Counted from the first letter of the stretch, positions 28,101-36,656 are shown. The stretch: DNA of 64,000 nucleotides from an uncultured Flavihumibacter sp. (GCA_902168105.1 CABHOY010000033.1:118915-182914); one strand, 5' to 3'. A program made the numbers and translations. The notes: a model not told the origin generated them from the sequence alone.

Positions 28101-28116
28101 ATAAATTTCTTTTCAT
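25105..28116 (-). CDS. SusC-type TonB-dependent outer-membrane transporter (PUL 2)
   Basis: A 1003-residue protein. Signal peptide to about residue 21 (WVSAQ), carboxypeptidase-like domain (GKVLDAASGKPLPFVTITN), linker DEVVVIGYGQQKKKDITSAV, plug (GPIYVVDGVILTG, IDVLKDASAAAIYGARAAAG) and barrel to the C-terminal LVGLKMGL. No STN domain. It is the first gene of PUL 2, transcribed away from the AraC-type regulator at 28321. That regulator is the obvious candidate to switch this operon on when the inducing sugar is present. Confidence 0.97.
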   Translation of the reverse strand: MKRNLSLLILLLLSLSTWVSAQDKVSGGKVLDAASGKPLPFVTITNTTNKGASMKADADGQFPLPSTKTVLSFRFVGYKTQTVTFTPGQTSLIIKLEAEISGLDEVVVIGYGQQKKKDITSAVSSLSGKEISELPATSINSALQARVPGVQITSAGYQPGAGTNIRIRGINSITQGDGPIYVVDGVILTGDLREINPYDIESIDVLKDASAAAIYGARAAAGVVIITTKKAKTGRASVDYNGYYGIQKIVKTYDFIDGAQYGYLRRLAWFDESATGWPMNDPETDKKIFSGEELKSLAEGKSYDWPSVITQVAQQQSHTLSISNGIGKNKVYLSGNYLNQDGIIKGSNMKRYSLKANVESAVTDKLTIGLNSNYSHIQQSIVSNEAYYTAVTMSPLRPIYDSTGKPSVVVDPNTGTITVNNPLAMVTDAINRRIDDRLIGNMYLDYKVLPGLSFRSNVGADIYKNQQFEYYPRNTSAGYVQKGVAKVQNFGYRDWLWENTFTYDYNPSEEHSLNLLSGFTFQKRRQEWNFEQASGFPTDELTYKNMSLAARRDNIQSDYFNWATSSLLGRAIYKYKQRYILNFTARYDGSSRFGADNRHGFFPSISGAWRLIDEPFLGVKFKSRVSDAKIRISYGIIGNQDVSYDRIFSQMNAATYPFNGSTQSSGYQLGGNKGNSALKWEAQHQFNAGFDLAVLNNRIQMTFDFYNKDIKNLLLSNTLAPSQGFDNTMINVASMNTRGIDIGLKLYPVKTPNFDWQVDLNWSKYKSKVTALLPGRDSLSPYLKVGEAPNSLIVDYVFDGIYGTGDDFKLNPTGRPGDVRIKDLNNDGIINQYDRAIVGRTTPKAWGGIWNYFRYKRVSMTVFASYMYGHDIYNKAYMDYVYSDGRKVILKDGLNYWTPENQHTDIPRPNAFGSSTRTLPQGSSSFAVQKGDFLRIRNITLAYDFSPTLLSKLKIRSLNVYAQALEPFLFTGYKGTDPEIGTSGTYDIYPRFRTYLVGLKMGL

Positions 28117-28295
28117 AACATGAATTTGCCTTTGTTTGGAATACTGATTAAACTGGTACCCTTGCCGTAAGTCTATTGTTGTTGGTTTTGCTGATGTTGT
28201 GGAATCTATTTAGTTCGCGAATCAAATTTCGTGTTTCGGTATAACCGGGGAAATGGTGTTTCTTATGAAATTGATGGATTATTTTCTGGTTTTTG

Positions 28296-28303
28296 TATCT
28301 TGG
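28296..28303 (+). promoter_or_regulatory. -7-like element before the AraC gene
   Basis: TATCTTGG is one base off TAnnTTTG and sits 17 bases ahead of ATG 28321, which supports that start. The whole divergent region 28117-28320 should also hold the SusC promoter, but I see no clear match there. Confidence 0.4.
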
Positions 28304-28320
28304 CGTCAGATTCTATCAAG

Positions 28321-29226
28321 ATGAAAGAGAAGGCAGTTAAAAAAAGGGAGGGCTTCGAAGGGCAGCAGCTGATCGTAGTGCCTAAAAAGATATCGACCGA
28401 TTTCCTGACGAAAGATCTCATTACCCGGCAGCTGTATGTTACGGACATCGGGTACTATCCGAAAGCGCGTTATCACTATATTAAGCGGGCCACCGGCGTA
28501 AGCCAGCATATAATTATTTACTGCATAGAGGGTAGGGGCTGGATAGAAATAGATAAAAAACGTGTGGATGTCCTGCCGTCCCAATTCATCATCATCCCTT
28601 CCAATGTTCCACATAAATATATGTCGGACGAAAAAGACCCCTGGACAATTTACTGGATACATTTTAAAGGGGAGATCTCGGCTTATATCGTGGAACTGAT
28701 CCTTCAGCGGGCGAAGAGTTATAAACTGCACCTGACATACAATGAAAACCGTATCCGCTTATTTGAAGAGATCTGTTTAAATCTGCAGAAAGGATATAGC
28801 GGCGACAACCTCCGTTATGTGAATATGATCTTTAATCACTTCCTTTCTTCATTATTATATGAAGAGAAATTCAATCACTCAGGATCAGAACAGCCGGATG
28901 ACGTTATTGCACACACGATCGGTATGATGCAGGAACGATTGGATAAAGTGGTTACTTTACAGGAACTGTCTGATTATGCAGGACTATCAGTATCTCATTT
29001 CTCAGCTGTCTTCAGAGAGAAGACAGGTTATTCCCCGATAGAATATTTCAATCATCTGAAGATACAGAAGGCGTGTCAATACCTGATGTTCTCCACTGCT
29101 ACCGTCAAAGAGATCTCCAGCAAACTCGGAGTGGAGGACCAGTATTATTTCTCCAGGATGTTTTCAAAATTGATGGGGATGTCTCCATCAGAGTACAGGA
29201 ACAGGAATAAGTCGGCCGACCTTTAA
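28321..29226 (+). CDS. AraC-family transcriptional regulator
   Basis: I chose ATG 28321 (MKEKAVKKREGF, 301 residues). An in-frame start at 28231 would add 30 residues with no family character and would overlap a likely promoter. The N-terminal cupin-like sugar-sensing domain spans about 40-150 (IIYCIEGRGWIEIDKKRV, FIIIPSNVPHKY). The C-terminal 100 residues hold two helix-turn-helix motifs: VTLQELSDYAGLSVSHFSAV and VKEISSKLGVEDQYYFSRMF, closing with GMSPSEYRNR. It is divergent from PUL 2 and probably activates it on binding a sugar. Such a cytoplasmic sensor matches a PUL with its own inner-membrane sugar porter. Confidence 0.94.
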   Translation: MKEKAVKKREGFEGQQLIVVPKKISTDFLTKDLITRQLYVTDIGYYPKARYHYIKRATGVSQHIIIYCIEGRGWIEIDKKRVDVLPSQFIIIPSNVPHKYMSDEKDPWTIYWIHFKGEISAYIVELILQRAKSYKLHLTYNENRIRLFEEICLNLQKGYSGDNLRYVNMIFNHFLSSLLYEEKFNHSGSEQPDDVIAHTIGMMQERLDKVVTLQELSDYAGLSVSHFSAVFREKTGYSPIEYFNHLKIQKACQYLMFSTATVKEISSKLGVEDQYYFSRMFSKLMGMSPSEYRNRNKSADL

Positions 29227-29328
29227 AGTCGTAACGAACATAAGTAATGTTACTTAGGAGTATCATAACAGTGAGGACTGCAAATGCAGTGTTAACCGCT
29301 ATTTAGCCATCTGCTGCAAGAAAAATAA

Positions 29329-29359
29329 TTTGCAGGGAATGAAGATTTATATACATTCG
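29329..29359 (+). promoter_or_regulatory. Promoter of the acyltransferase gene (TTTG-N19-TACATTCG)
   Basis: TTTG at 29329 and TACATTCG at 29352 are separated by exactly 19 bases; one mismatch in the -7 element. A leader of about 130 bases follows. Confidence 0.6.
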
Positions 29360-29498
29360 CGACATCCCAAAAGACATACCCCATACAGCAGAATCCGCAC
29401 GGGTACTGGCTGGCACTTACTACAAGAGAACCACCGAAACAACCGAGATCACAAAAGAACAGAATAACTATTTAATCAAGCCCCACAAAATCCAGTTT

Positions 29499-30617
29499 AT
29501 GTTGAAAAACAAAAGCGCAGAACATTATTATTGGTTAGATCTATTCAGAGGATTGGCATCCTTAATTGTTGTTACCACCCATTGCCGTACGATGTTGTTT
29601 GTTGAATATGGCTTATTGCCTCCGGAAGATAAAACAACCCAGAACCTGATCTTCTTCTCCGTGACCCGTGTAGCACATGAAGCGGTATTGCTTTTCTTTG
29701 TATTGAGCGGCTTCCTTGTTGGCGGAAAAGTTATTCAGCGATTGAGAGCCGGAACTTTTGACCTTAAGTCTTATACGCTGGACAGGACGGTACGTATAAT
29801 GCTCCCATTACTTTCAGCCTTTATAATAATTTTGATATCAAATACAGTTACAGGTCAGCAATTCAGTGTTATTGACTATTTAGGAAATCTGCTTTCGCTG
29901 CAGGGCATATTAGTACCCTGGGTGAGCGGCCCTTTGTGGTCACTGGCATATGAGGTCTGGTTCTATGTTTTAATGGGAGCAGTGGCCTGGCTATTAACAA
30001 CCTCAAAAGAAACGAATAAGTATGCAGCGTTTGCGATCGTATTCGTTAACCTGGTGATATTTTCATACTACCTGAAACCGGAATTGCTTTTTGTATGGGT
30101 ACTGGGAGCCGTTTCGTGCTTTTATGCAAAAAAGAATAACGTGTTGCTGTTCGCAAGCGTTTGCTTATTTACAGTTTCCATGGTGGCCTTTCAGTTATGG
30201 GGCAAAGCGAGCCGTACGCTTGAGAAATCAGATCTTAATATAGAGATCGTCGCCGAATTGTGTTTAGCATTGTCTATGTGTGTGATTGTTCAACAAGTGA
30301 TATACCGGGTGCCTAAAAACAAACTGACAATCCTGATAAACAAGATGGGAACGAAACTGGCTGATTTTTCTTACACTTTATACCTGACGCATTTACCAAT
30401 AGTATATCTTTTGATACACTTTGGATTCCCAAAAAGTAAAACAATAGATGCAGTATCGATCAGTTACTACATCGCCGCAATCGTAATTGTTATAATTTGT
30501 GCTTACCTGATCTATTTAGTATTTGAGAAAAGGACTAAATATGTGAAAGATGTATTGCGGAGTAAAATGTCTTCCAGAAAACGTATACCAGTACAGGAGC
30601 CACAGGCTACATATTGA
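29499..30617 (+). CDS. Acyltransferase 3 family membrane protein
   Basis: A 372-residue integral membrane protein with about ten hydrophobic segments. It starts with YWLDLFRGLASLIVVTTHCR, the signature of the family with the catalytic His, and contains EAVLLFFVLSGFLVGGKV and GPLWSLAYEVWFYVLMG. The family moves acyl groups (often acetyl) from the cytoplasm onto surface sugars such as O-antigen, exopolysaccharide or peptidoglycan. The target here is unknown. It stands alone between its own promoter and a terminator, so the neighbours give no hint. Confidence 0.92.
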   Translation: MLKNKSAEHYYWLDLFRGLASLIVVTTHCRTMLFVEYGLLPPEDKTTQNLIFFSVTRVAHEAVLLFFVLSGFLVGGKVIQRLRAGTFDLKSYTLDRTVRIMLPLLSAFIIILISNTVTGQQFSVIDYLGNLLSLQGILVPWVSGPLWSLAYEVWFYVLMGAVAWLLTTSKETNKYAAFAIVFVNLVIFSYYLKPELLFVWVLGAVSCFYAKKNNVLLFASVCLFTVSMVAFQLWGKASRTLEKSDLNIEIVAELCLALSMCVIVQQVIYRVPKNKLTILINKMGTKLADFSYTLYLTHLPIVYLLIHFGFPKSKTIDAVSISYYIAAIVIVIICAYLIYLVFEKRTKYVKDVLRSKMSSRKRIPVQEPQATY

Positions 30618-30640
30618 GTCGCCAGGTAACTAAAAAAAGA

Positions 30641-30692
30641 AACCCGTTTCTGTCGCATGCTCTTTACTGAGTCAATGAGATAGAAACGGGTT
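30641..30692. terminator. Bidirectional terminator between convergent genes
   Basis: AACCCGTTTCT (30641-30651) and AGAAACGGGTT (30682-30692) form an 11-bp perfect stem with a 30-base loop. A-rich sequence lies on the left. It separates the acyltransferase from the HAD gene. Confidence 0.65.
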
Positions 30693-30722
30693 ACGTTGAT
30701 TTCAGGGTGAGCTGAGTTAATA

Positions 30723-31346
30723 TCAGTCTACTGAAAAACCATATTTTGCGAGGTTCTCTTTGGTCGCCTCGTAAGTCACATGTTGAAGACCGTTAATGCC
30801 AAGTCCTTCGGCTACTGATACGAACATGGCCCTGTCGTCAATATACAGCACCTCTTCCGGCTTTACAAGCGCAATATCCAGGGCTATACGCCAGATGTCG
30901 GCATCCGGTTTCCTGAAATGAACAAAGCAGGAGGAAACAAAGAAATCTACAAACTTATTGATCCCGAATTGTCTGATACGGAATTCATTCAGTTCACGGC
31001 CCTCATTGTTTACAATGGCGATCTTTACACCATATTTTGCCTTAATTTTACATACCAGGTCTATCATTTCGGGAATGGCGGTAGTAACGGAGTACATATA
31101 TGCTTTGAACTCATCTTCACTGAAATTCCTGGGTTCATAAAACACAGTTCTTTTCAGATATTCATCAAGCGTTAGTTTACCTTCCTCATAAGTGTCAAAT
31201 GTGAGATGGTGACGTTCTTCCAGTTCAGGAAGGTCCAGAGAGAATTTAGCGGCAGCCTCTCTTCTTGCTTTACGGTCCCAGCCATTGCTCAATAATACGC
31301 CGCCTATGTCCAGGAATAATGTGGTGATTGTTGAATTCTGCTGCAT
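30723..31346 (-). CDS. HAD-superfamily hydrolase (subfamily IA, YihX-like)
   Basis: I chose ATG 31346 (MQQNSTITTLFLDIGGVLL, 207 residues); an earlier start at 31412 adds only 22 unconserved residues. HAD motif I is FLDIGGVLL, where the second Asp of DxD is Gly, as in the DxGN group that includes sugar phosphatases. Motif II region is IAIVNNEGREL, motif III Lys is in FVHFRKPDADIW, and motif IV is VLYIDDR. The cap is alpha-helical. It is probably a phosphatase for a small sugar phosphate; the substrate is unknown. Just upstream, TGACAG (31362-31367) and CTGTCA (31379-31384) form a possible operator. Confidence 0.9.
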   Translation of the reverse strand: MQQNSTITTLFLDIGGVLLSNGWDRKARREAAAKFSLDLPELEERHHLTFDTYEEGKLTLDEYLKRTVFYEPRNFSEDEFKAYMYSVTTAIPEMIDLVCKIKAKYGVKIAIVNNEGRELNEFRIRQFGINKFVDFFVSSCFVHFRKPDADIWRIALDIALVKPEEVLYIDDRAMFVSVAEGLGINGLQHVTYEATKENLAKYGFSVD

Positions 31347-32128
31347 AGTGCTAATGGTAAATGACAGAATAAATTGATCTGTCAGATTTAATGGTGAAAT
31401 TAAAAGTAACAAAAAAAATAATAAACGATCCTATCACAATGAAAATGAACAACACTAACCAATGAATATACAACAAAGCACCAACCAACAAAACATAATA
31501 GGACTTCGTTAGGAGACCCCTGTTTGTAGCGCAGGGTGACAACCTCGGGGACGACAGCCCCTGAAGTTATTGAAAGATACTATATTCTCACCATGGTTTA
31601 CGCTTTAAGTCCACCTCACCTCCACCTTAGATGCATGTATACATCGGCCATACTACTACCTTTGGGTACAAATACGCCTTCTTTAGCCTATCGGAAAACC
31701 CTCCGGTTAAAATAACATTATAAAATACCCCCGGGAACCAATGTAAAGAAGGCCGAAGTACAAAAGTACCCCGGCCGATAGCTAACTTAAGAACAGCAAA
31801 CGCTACGTATTATAATAGAGACTTCATAACCTTCATAGAAACAATCGAATAAGGATCAAATCAAACGTTGTTGCCTGCCATATACAGGCAAATGTGAGGC
31901 CTCATAGCGTCTTGTCTTTATAAAATATTGATATGTATGCTTTTATAGTATAGCCGCCATTAATGCCAACTTCTAATAACCTTTCATTTTGAGATAACCA
32001 TTGTTTGTTTTGAGATGGTGAGAAGCATGTAAGCGCATATGCTGAAATTCAACACCAACGTAGAAACGGAACCATGTGCCGGTTAACCCCCGTAAAGTTG
32101 TTCATACGCTGCCATTCTGATAATTCCA

Positions 32129-32141
32129 TCTCAAGATGAGA
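32129..32141. promoter_or_regulatory. Candidate enhancer site TCTCA-AGA-TGAGA upstream of the porin
   Basis: This 13-bp perfect palindrome has the same arms and spacing as TCTCA-TTT-TGAGA upstream of the kdp operon. Its centre is about 124 bases upstream of the sigma-54-like element. Two imperfect copies with TTTTGAGA lie further upstream. It could also form a small hairpin before TTTTTAT, but no transcript is known to end here. Confidence 0.6.
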
Positions 32142-32245
32142 TGCTTTTTATACGGGTTTTATTCCCGTGCTATACCGGTGATCCCCTTTGAAATGCCGTA
32201 TGCGACTGGCTCTCCCCGGTTTCTCATGTTTACTCCCCGATCAGG

Positions 32246-32260
32246 TGGTACAGGCTTTGG
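32246..32260 (+). promoter_or_regulatory. Weak sigma-54-type promoter of the porin
   Basis: TGGTACAGGCTTTGG matches the -24/-12 pattern TGGCACG-N4-TTGC except for three bases, including the final C. An overlapping TTGGCATATAGAGGC matches better by base but is one base short. Confidence rests mainly on the upstream palindrome. Confidence 0.35.
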
Positions 32261-32320
32261 CATATAGAGGCACACTATTACACTAACCTGTTTAGTATGG
32301 GAATAAAACAATACAAACAA

Positions 32321-33685
32321 ATGAAAAGAGCATTATTGGCATTTGCACTGGCTTCAAAGGCTATTTGTGCAGTTGCACAGGACACCGCTACGACTACGGA
32401 AAAAGTACCATTTGACGGCATCGATCAGACCTGGCAGAATGGTAACGACAGAAGAGAGGACCCGGCATTTCAGAACATGAAGTTCTTCACGCCGAGTATC
32501 ATGATGGACATCAATTACACACATTCATTTAATAACCCTAATGACAACACTGTTGTTGGGTCTACGGCACTCGCCAGAAATAATGAAGTGCAGCTCTCAG
32601 CCCTGCACTTCGGCGGTGATTTCTACTATAAAGGCGCAAGGGCGAGGGTAATGACGCAATTTGGTACACGGTCCATTGTGGTACCGCGTAATGACCTGAG
32701 CCCTTACCGTGGACAGTATCAGTTAGCGAACGCATACCGTTATTTAAGTGAGGCGTATGTGGGATATCACATCAATAAATGGTATGGTATCAATATCGAC
32801 GCCGGTATGTTCATGAGTTATGTTGGTTTGAACTCTTACTATCAACCGGAGAACTGGGAGTATCAGGCTTCCTTCACATCCGATAATACACCCTGGTTCT
32901 TTAACGGGTTGCGTGTGCAGGTTTATCCTACACAACACCTGAAAGTAGAAGGCTGGTTTATCAATGGCTGGCAGAGCTATGGTAAGTTTAACAAAATGCC
33001 GGGCCTGGGTTTTAACGTGACCTGGATGCCAAGCAGCAACATGAAGTTATTAACGAACGACTACTATGGTACCGATGCTGCAGGATTGCCAGACAGAAAA
33101 CGTTTCCACTCTGACAACAGTTTGCTGGTTCGTTACTATAACAGACCTCAGTCGAAAGGTATCAGCCGAATGGCCTTCTCGCTGACCGGAGACGTTGGCT
33201 TCGAAAAAGGCGGCGGCGTAAACGGCTTTAAAGACAGCGACAAGAACGGTCCTGCACAGTATTTCGCAAGCGGTATGTTCTACAACCGTGTATGGTTCAA
33301 CAGGAACAAATTTGCATGGACAGTTGGCGGTGGTGTAATGACAAACCCGGGCAGATATTTAGTGCTTTACCCAACAGGACAGGCAAGCCCATTGCCTAGC
33401 CCAACTGACCCTACCAAAACCGAAGGCGCTTTCCCGTTCAGTGCTAACCCTGGCGATAAATTCAAAGGCTGGGATATGTCCACCAACTTCGACTACATGC
33501 CAAACCAAAGTGTGACCTTCAGGTTTGAAGTGGTGAACAGAAATGCTAGTGTGCCTTATTTTGCCGGGGAGGGTGGTGTTACTTCCCAGACCGGTTATAC
33601 TACCACGCCGCTGGACCCGAACTGGCGCCCTGACCTGGTAAAATCCGAAACGAGGATTATCCTGGCGGCTTTATTCAGGCTGTAA
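32321..33685 (+). CDS. Outer-membrane beta-barrel porin (BBP2/OmpL-like)
   Basis: I chose ATG 32321 (MKRALLAFALASKAICAVAQ, a clear signal peptide); ATG 32297 adds eight residues. The 454-residue protein has alternating hydrophobic strands such as FYYKGARARVMTQFGTR and GIDAGMF-like segments, YVGLNSYYQPENWEYQASF, FFNGLRVQVYP and FINGWQSYGKFN, the pattern of the Bacteroidota putative beta-barrel porin-2 family. It ends in AALFRL. It should form a small-solute channel in the outer membrane. The promoter region shares a palindromic site with the kdp operon, so it may let potassium ions in under limitation. That role is inference. A terminator follows. Confidence 0.85.
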   Translation: MKRALLAFALASKAICAVAQDTATTTEKVPFDGIDQTWQNGNDRREDPAFQNMKFFTPSIMMDINYTHSFNNPNDNTVVGSTALARNNEVQLSALHFGGDFYYKGARARVMTQFGTRSIVVPRNDLSPYRGQYQLANAYRYLSEAYVGYHINKWYGINIDAGMFMSYVGLNSYYQPENWEYQASFTSDNTPWFFNGLRVQVYPTQHLKVEGWFINGWQSYGKFNKMPGLGFNVTWMPSSNMKLLTNDYYGTDAAGLPDRKRFHSDNSLLVRYYNRPQSKGISRMAFSLTGDVGFEKGGGVNGFKDSDKNGPAQYFASGMFYNRVWFNRNKFAWTVGGGVMTNPGRYLVLYPTGQASPLPSPTDPTKTEGAFPFSANPGDKFKGWDMSTNFDYMPNQSVTFRFEVVNRNASVPYFAGEGGVTSQTGYTTTPLDPNWRPDLVKSETRIILAALFRL

Positions 33686-33706
33686 TTTTGATCTATAAAG
33701 GGGAAA

Positions 33707-33736
33707 AAGGCCTTCCGTTCAGGGAGGCTTTTTTCG
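33707..33736 (+). terminator. Rho-independent terminator of the porin gene
   Basis: AAGGCCTTCC pairs with GGGAGGCTTT over a five-base loop and runs into TTTT. It lies 22 bases past the stop codon. Confidence 0.8.
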
Positions 33737-33798
33737 TTGATAACCAATATCCCCATTATCGGGGATATCCGTATGCACAAAATCAACCGATCAAGACT

Positions 33799-33806
33799 TA
33801 TCTTTG
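33799..33806 (+). promoter_or_regulatory. -7 element of the thioesterase gene (TATCTTTG)
   Basis: Exact TAnnTTTG match, 25 bases ahead of ATG 33832. No TTTG is seen near -33. Confidence 0.5.
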
Positions 33807-33831
33807 CCCACATAAAAATTGAAGGTTACAG

Positions 33832-34260
33832 ATGGAATATTCAAAAATCTATAAGGTAAAGGAAGAGCATATTGACGTACAGGGTATCATGGATGGATTA
33901 TATTACCCTTTCTATATGGAATGGTGCAGACATGATTATATCAGGGAAGTGCTGGGATTTGATTTTGCCGAGGAAGCCGCCAAAGGTATTCATATGGTGC
34001 TGTCTCAATATACGATTAAGTTTCTGCGCTCGCTGAAAAAAGATGATGAATTTACTGTGACCTGTGAGTTGTATGCCGATGCAGGTGGGCAACCGAGACT
34101 GCATTTTAAGCAGTCTATCATTTTGAATGGTAAGGTAATGACTACTGCAGTGTTTACCGGAACGTGTGTGGCTGCTACTGGTGGCAGACCATATCTGCCA
34201 GCTGAAATGGTCGCTAAAATTGCGGATGCACCAAAACTGGATGTAGCGACCTTAAAATAG
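33832..34260 (+). CDS. Hotdog-fold acyl-CoA thioesterase (4HBT/YbgC-like)
   Basis: A 142-residue cytoplasmic protein. It carries VKEEHIDVQGIMDGLYYPFY, in which Asp-Val-Gln-Gly-Ile takes the place of the usual DxxGHxxN motif, and VLSQYTIKFLRSLKKDDEF and LHFKQSIILNGKVMTTAVFT, the central strands of a hotdog fold. Such enzymes hydrolyse short acyl-CoA thioesters or aromatic acyl-CoAs. The catalytic motif is close to but not identical with the textbook one, so the substrate is open. It has its own promoter element and a terminator downstream, so it is a single-gene unit. Confidence 0.86.
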   Translation: MEYSKIYKVKEEHIDVQGIMDGLYYPFYMEWCRHDYIREVLGFDFAEEAAKGIHMVLSQYTIKFLRSLKKDDEFTVTCELYADAGGQPRLHFKQSIILNGKVMTTAVFTGTCVAATGGRPYLPAEMVAKIADAPKLDVATLK

Positions 34261-34283
34261 GAGTTGTTTAGTTTCTATTATAT

Positions 34284-34316
34284 CTCCCGGGTAGTGAAAG
34301 CTGTCCGGGAGTTTTT
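34284..34316 (+). terminator. Rho-independent terminator after the thioesterase gene
   Basis: CTCCCGG and CCGGGAG form a seven-pair stem over a 14-base loop, followed by TTTTT. Confidence 0.8.
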
Positions 34317-34493
34317 GTATCATTATACCTAAAGCCTGAAAAAGGAGTAACATACCAGGGAAGCCCGGATAGCCGGAATTCTTTATCCTCATTAGCAGAT
34401 GCTGATGGGACTCGTGGCATTCAGATAAAGCCAAAGGGCTGGCAGGATCTTCCTGAGAAAAACTGAATATAATATATCGCAACTAAAGTAGTT

Positions 34494-34919
34494 ATGAATA
34501 ATATATCAATTGCCATTAAACTATCGCATTTTTTTGTTTCATTAGATATACTGTCGGAAAAGATGGGTTTGCAGCCTACTCATAGTCATCTGAAAGATGA
34601 AACTTATTCGATAAAGACGCACAAAGGTATTGTGTCCAAAACGTATGCGTATAATTATTGGGAATATCGACTGGAATTTAATACCGATGAATGGGTTCAA
34701 GACTTAGTAGATAAATTCATTAATGATATTCTTCAGCCTAGAAAGGATGTACTGATGGAGACATCATTAGATGGACAGTTAGAGCTTTTTGTTGGTGTAC
34801 ATTATCGAGATGAGGCTAACCCAAGCTTCCATTTCGATGTAATAAGCTTAAAATTTTTGACTGAAATTAATGCAGAATTAGATATTGATATGTATTTCTT
34901 AAGCGGGTCAGAATCATAA
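34494..34919 (+). CDS. DUF4279-like protein
   Basis: A 141-residue soluble protein starting MNNISIAIKLSHFFVSLDIL. The arrangement with LSEKMGLQPTHSHLKDE near the start, a central YWEYRLEFNTDEWVQDLVDK and a late FVGVHYRDEANPSFHFD and ISLKFLTEINAELDIDMYF resembles the DUF4279 family, whose members have two beta-alpha-beta halves and no known activity. I am not certain of the family. Base composition is clearly more AT-rich than its neighbours, which suggests recent acquisition. Genes of this size and type are often accessory or immunity-like, but nothing next to it supports that. Confidence 0.7.
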   Translation: MNNISIAIKLSHFFVSLDILSEKMGLQPTHSHLKDETYSIKTHKGIVSKTYAYNYWEYRLEFNTDEWVQDLVDKFINDILQPRKDVLMETSLDGQLELFVGVHYRDEANPSFHFDVISLKFLTEINAELDIDMYFLSGSES

Positions 34920-34957
34920 TTTGCTGAAAATTAGTGGAGTATAGCGATAACATTGGC

Positions 34958-36655
34958 TTACCCATTATACACTGGAAGACAGAAGCCAAATGTGCTTCCT
35001 TCTCCCAGTTTACTGTATACCCAGATCTTTCCGCCCTGCGCTTCTATAAACTCCCTGGATATAGATAATCCCAGGCCCGTACCCACTTTCTCCGGTGTGC
35101 CGGGCACCTTAAAATAACGGTCGAATATGCGGGACAGATACTTTTCTTCAATGCCCCGGCCATGGTCACAAACAGAAAACTCAATATTGTTATCTTTTAA
35201 GGAAGTGGTCAGTTCGATCTCTCCATCTTCGGGAGAATACTTTACAGCATTGGTCAGAAAATTAGTGAGTACCCAGGCGGTCTTTTCCGGGTCCGTCATG
35301 ATCTTATTGCTGTTCGTATTTTTATGGATACGGATGACGATATTCTTTTGCTGCGCCAGCGCACTCACGGTATTAGCTGCATTGTCAATAATGATATCGG
35401 GCAGTACAGGCTCTATCTTCAGCTGTATATGCCCTGTTTCCACCTGGCTCATATTGAGCAGTTCACTTGTGATCTTGAGCAGACGGTTTGCATCGTCAGC
35501 AATGCTTTTTACCAGTTCCTCCTGTTCCTTGTTGACGTTCCCTACGCGGGTGTCCGTCAGCAGCTGCGCACTCATTTTAATGGAAGCAATGGGCGTTTTC
35601 AGCTCATGAGAGATGGTAGCGATGAAGTTTGTTTTAGCCTCGTTAAGCTCATGAAAAGGGGTGATATTACGGAGTACGATCACCTGGCCGATCAGTTTCT
35701 CATTGTTGGTGACATTAAGGATATCCAGGTGGAAATAACTCTCTTTCTGGTCCGCATAGATCTTAAGTTCTTTATTGGGACTATCCTGTTTCAGCAGGCT
35801 CCGCATCAGGTCATTATTGAGCGCAATATCCGGTGCGTATTTACCCATGATCTCCGTTTCCCTCAAACCCAGTAGCTTTTCGGCTACCTTATTCAGAAAG
35901 AGCAGGTTCCTGTTCTCATCAAGCCCGATAATACCATCATTCATCTGATTGATGATCGTATCGATACGGCTCTTTTCGAATTTGATCTTGGCGAGGTTGC
36001 TATGTTCATATTCATCCAGTTTTTCGGCCATGCTGTTAAACGCCTGTGCAAGCTCTCCGAATTCGTCGTGTTGTGAGATGCGGATACGCTTTGAATAGTC
36101 CTTATTAACGATGGCCTTAATACCTTCAGAAAGGGTCTTTACAGGCTCGCTGATGATCCCCGGAAAGTTAACTGCCAGTGTAAATGCCACAAGGGAGAGA
36201 AAGCCAAAAATGACCATCGTGTAATTACTGAAACGCTTCGCGTTCTTCTCTGCAGCGGCATTTTTCCGTAGAATGGCTTTCTGGTTGGCTGTATTGATCT
36301 TATAGATCTCCCGGCGGATGAGCGTCTGTAGACTGTCGCTGGATGGATCATGTTTCAGTTGCTCAAATACACTCCTGACAGCAGCGGTAGCAAGTCCTTC
36401 ACCTGTTTCCGTAATGTTTGATTCCTGTTTGGCGAGATTGTCTTCAAACTCGGGAAGTACGGCAGAATCGAAAGGTACGCGGTCCATCAATGTCAGCATG
36501 TTATTGCTGTAGACGAGTGTTTCGTAATTGTCTTCCAGGATAAGGCGGGCGTCATTCTTAAGTTGATATATAGAGAATATACCGATGATCCCGGATATGA
36601 GAATAGCTATAAATAAAAATCCAATGCCTATACTTAGTTTCGTTTTGAGGCGCAT
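34958..36655 (-). CDS. HAMP/PAS sensor histidine kinase paired with truncated KdpD
   Basis: A 565-residue membrane kinase. TM1 covers about residues 9-28, a helical periplasmic sensor follows, TM2 is about 147-168 (FGFLSLVAFTLAVNF), then HAMP (EPVKTLSEGIKAIVNKDYS), a PAS domain (about 235-330), HisKA with the phosphorylated His in TISHELKTPIASIK, and HATPase_c (NFLTNAVKYSPEDG, HGRGIEEKYLSRIFDRYF, GTGLGLSISREF). Its ATG is one base after the KdpD stop, so translation is coupled. It supplies the kinase part that the local KdpD lacks. The NtrC-type regulator at 45230 is the likely phosphate acceptor; this is inference from location. Confidence 0.93.
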   Translation of the reverse strand: MRLKTKLSIGIGFLFIAILISGIIGIFSIYQLKNDARLILEDNYETLVYSNNMLTLMDRVPFDSAVLPEFEDNLAKQESNITETGEGLATAAVRSVFEQLKHDPSSDSLQTLIRREIYKINTANQKAILRKNAAAEKNAKRFSNYTMVIFGFLSLVAFTLAVNFPGIISEPVKTLSEGIKAIVNKDYSKRIRISQHDEFGELAQAFNSMAEKLDEYEHSNLAKIKFEKSRIDTIINQMNDGIIGLDENRNLLFLNKVAEKLLGLRETEIMGKYAPDIALNNDLMRSLLKQDSPNKELKIYADQKESYFHLDILNVTNNEKLIGQVIVLRNITPFHELNEAKTNFIATISHELKTPIASIKMSAQLLTDTRVGNVNKEQEELVKSIADDANRLLKITSELLNMSQVETGHIQLKIEPVLPDIIIDNAANTVSALAQQKNIVIRIHKNTNSNKIMTDPEKTAWVLTNFLTNAVKYSPEDGEIELTTSLKDNNIEFSVCDHGRGIEEKYLSRIFDRYFKVPGTPEKVGTGLGLSISREFIEAQGGKIWVYSKLGEGSTFGFCLPVYNG

Positions 36656-36656
36656 G

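Larger units (their letters stand above)
31347..32296. other. Long intergenic region with regulatory sites of the porin gene
   Basis: No gene is seen in these 950 bases. The right half carries TCATTTTGAGA (31984-31994), TTTTGAGAT near 32009, the palindrome TCTCAAGATGAGA and sigma-54-like sequences. The left half, 31500-31800, has short inverted words around CCCCTG and GGCCGATAG but no structure I can name. Confidence 0.6.

Noticed and set aside
32127..32150. Rho-independent terminator at the TCTCA-AGA-TGAGA palindrome
   Set aside because: No upstream gene on that strand would need it, and the stem is short; the match with the kdp site favours a protein-binding role.
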